Assembly (NCBI RefSeq): GCF_011493005.1
Contig: NZ_CP049158.1
Span: forward strand, 682,001 to 746,000
Source: Caballeronia sp. SBC1
GTDB lineage: Bacteria > Pseudomonadota > Gammaproteobacteria > Burkholderiales > Burkholderiaceae
Direction: 5' to 3'
Length of the DNA stretch: 64,000 bases
The notes beneath the pieces are model-generated. The model searched no databases, had not been told where the DNA came from, and was given only the letters and a program-made list of their open reading frames with translations. Made by a program: the position numbers and the translations under genes. Positions 63,957-64,000 of this stretch are shown piece after piece (within the stretch, counting starts at the first letter, position 1; each line of letters begins with the position of its first letter).

Positions 63957-64000
63957 TTGCCACTCCTCTCCAGCCTGTCAAAAGCAGTAGGCACGTGATT

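Overview
The window looks like a chromosome or megaplasmid segment of a GC-rich betaproteobacterium of the Burkholderia sensu lato group (Paraburkholderia or Caballeronia type). This is inferred from the codon use, the OmpC-like porin, the many MFS, LysR and IclR genes, the QuiC-type fusion, the fdn-sel locus and the short secreted proteins. It is dense with accessory metabolism. No insertion sequence, phage, CRISPR array or rRNA was seen. The only tRNA is tRNA-Sec.

Region 1 (1-24.5 kb) is a catabolic island for plant-derived hydroaromatic and aromatic acids. It opens with the 5' part of a LigJ-type 4-oxalomesaconate hydratase and an ACS-family permease, both on the minus strand, then a LysR gene. 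A TetR gene and its DHA2 efflux pump follow, each preceded by the same palindrome. Next come an IclR regulator (PcaR/PobR type) and a quinate/shikimate block: shikimate-dehydrogenase-like enzyme, MHS permease, BKACE enzyme, QuiC (dehydroshikimate dehydratase fused to an HPPD-like domain) and a separate HPPD-like dioxygenase. A 1-kb pair of inverted repeats separates this from a LysR-controlled operon encoding an intradiol dioxygenase, 4-oxalocrotonate tautomerase, 2-oxopent-4-enoate hydratase and 4-oxalocrotonate decarboxylase. That gene combination fits intradiol cleavage of pyrogallol to 2-hydroxymuconate. A porin, an ACS permease, a second SDH-like gene and aroQ follow. GTTCGATAATCG-like half-sites near the IclR gene, the MHS permease and the porin suggest one IclR regulon.

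Region 2 (23-38.2 kb) holds a DUF1579-like gene, an AraC regulator and a PQQ-dehydrogenase, cytochrome c and ankyrin operon whose dehydrogenase has the Asp-x-Asp signature of lanthanide enzymes. A complete polar amino acid ABC importer with an IclR regulator follows. After it comes a minus-strand cluster of deacylase, binding protein, YheO-type regulator, dehydratase and ornithine-cyclodeaminase-like enzyme, with a divergent aminotransferase. This cluster resembles ectoine and opine catabolism but matches no canonical set.

Region 3 (38.5-47.8 kb) is a membrane-bound selenocysteine formate dehydrogenase with its own decoding machinery: fdnGHI, fdhE, selA, selB and selC. The in-frame TGA and its SECIS hairpin lie at 39105-39141.

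Region 4 (47.8-64 kb) is looser. It holds a LacI regulator with a phytanoyl-CoA-dioxygenase-like gene, a truncated LysR gene, a beta-lactamase-fold serine hydrolase and a Pro/Ala-rich exported protein. It also has an ice-binding-like lipoprotein with a perfect 19-bp hairpin behind it, an ECF-type sigma factor with a YciI partner, a Pho-box-preceded pstS, several tiny exported proteins and an RlpA-like protein. All assignments come from reading the sequence; no database search was run.
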